From Mycobacteriales bacterium (GTDB taxonomy: Bacteria; Actinomycetota; Actinomycetes; BP-191), in assembly GCA_035714365.1 (NCBI GenBank), contig DASTMB010000066.1:1-33986 (forward strand): 33,986 nt of DNA, read 5' to 3'. The position numbers and the translations under genes were made by a program. Shown here in pieces: positions 33,507 through 33,986 of this stretch. The notes under the pieces were generated by a model. It worked only from the letters and a program-made list of their open reading frames with translations. It was not told where the DNA came from and did no database searches. How positions within the stretch are numbered: position 1 is the first letter of the stretch; each line of letters opens with the position of its first letter.

Positions 33507-33986
33507 ATGAAGTCGTTCCTCCGTTCCTTCCGCGTGCGCGCGATCGCCGCGCTCGCGGTCCTCATCGCGCTCGCGCCGGTGCACGGCGCGCAGGCGAGCA
33601 ACCGCGTGTTCACCGACATCGGTGTCACGCGCAACGGCCAGGGCTACGCGCTCATCGCGGAGTCCGGCGAGGTCTACGCGTTCGGCAGCGTGCAGTACCG
33701 CGGCAACCCGGTCGGGTTCACCGGCCGGATGGTCGGCATCTCGGTGACCGACGACGGGCTCGGCTACGTCGCGATCTCCAGCGCCGGCCAGGTCTACGCG
33801 TTCGGCACCGCCGTCTACCGCGGCAACCCGACCGGCTTCACCGGGCAGATCGTCGACGTGTCGGTCACCTCCGACGGCCTCGGCTACGTCGCGATCTCCA
33901 GCGCCGGGCAGGTGTACGCGTTCGGCAGCGTCGTCTACCGCGGCAACCCCGTCGGCTTCGGCGGCACCATCTCCAGCATCTCCACC
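33507..33986 (+). CDS. Exported 40-residue-repeat protein, C-terminus cut by window edge
   Basis: 160 codons to the edge, frame still open. ATG 33507 has GAGAGG upstream. A signal peptide covers about 1-31 (charged FLRSFRVR, hydrophobic AIAALAVLIALAPV, cut near HGAQAS). The rest is tandem repeats of 40 residues: VYAFGSV-x-YRGNP-x-GFTG followed by SVT-x-DGLGYVAISSAGQ. The repeats start at 33672, 33792 and 33912, exactly 120 bp apart. The pattern fits a beta-propeller or similar repeat fold on the cell surface, as seen at the C-termini of some actinobacterial exported esterases and amidases. An enzyme domain may lie beyond the window. Confidence 0.8.
   Translation, partial: MKSFLRSFRVRAIAALAVLIALAPVHGAQASNRVFTDIGVTRNGQGYALIAESGEVYAFGSVQYRGNPVGFTGRMVGISVTDDGLGYVAISSAGQVYAFGTAVYRGNPTGFTGQIVDVSVTSDGLGYVAISSAGQVYAFGSVVYRGNPVGFGGTISSIST
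33672..33986 (+). repeat. Tandem 120-bp coding repeat
   Basis: Three units with the same period (starts 33672, 33792, 33912) show strong DNA identity, such as TACGCGTTCGGCA and TACCGCGGCAACCC in each. They encode the 40-residue repeats of the truncated exported protein and continue past the window. Confidence 0.85.

Overview
This window is high-GC DNA from an actinobacterium (class Actinomycetes; the order cannot be fixed from the sequence). The evidence is dense GC-rich coding with many GTG starts and GTGA, ATGA or TGATG start/stop overlaps, a Pup ligase gene (pafA), the pafB-pafC regulator pair, a tatA-tatC pair and the actinobacterial SKI2-type helicase helY. The gene set (Xaa-Pro peptidase, separate 5'-3' exonuclease, small membrane protein, helY, tatC, tatA, pafC, pafB, pafA) matches the M. 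tuberculosis Rv2089c-Rv2097c neighbourhood as I remember it, with several blocks inserted.

Left part (1-5735): an edge-truncated ECF-like sigma factor preceded by a small exported or membrane-anchored protein; an O-methyltransferase converging on an acyl-CoA dehydrogenase that is coupled to an M24 peptidase; a DUF4383 membrane protein divergent from a PolA-type 5'-3' exonuclease. The exonuclease stop overlaps the start of an aerobic glycerol-3-phosphate dehydrogenase.

Centre (7393-18660, all on the minus strand and mostly tightly packed): small membrane protein, tatA, tatC, canonical diacylglycerol-kinase-like enzyme, a tiny exported four-cysteine peptide, helY, an exported transglycosylase-like/golvesin-like protein, an alkyl-DHAP-synthase-like flavoprotein, a CCG-type Fe-S protein, a degenerate lipid-kinase homologue and a zinc-ribbon membrane protein with an apparent frameshift. 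The last four genes face the glycerol-3-phosphate dehydrogenase and look like a glycerolipid or ether-lipid module.

Right part (18661-33986): a large hairpin, a zinc-ribbon protein, pafC and pafB; then a probably acquired exported Cys/His hydrolase-like gene, an FKBP lipoprotein, a DUF3866 protein coupled to a six-helix HAMP adenylate cyclase, a Pro/Tyr-rich DUF3592-like membrane protein coupled to pafA, a 1412-residue exported transglycosylase-like/golvesin-like protein, a small membrane protein, and the start of an exported protein built of 40-residue repeats. Exported peptidoglycan-facing proteins recur near the Tat genes, but whether any use Tat is not shown; their signal peptides lack an obvious twin-Arg-x-Phe-Leu-Lys motif. 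I see no tRNA, rRNA, CRISPR array, insertion sequence or phage gene.
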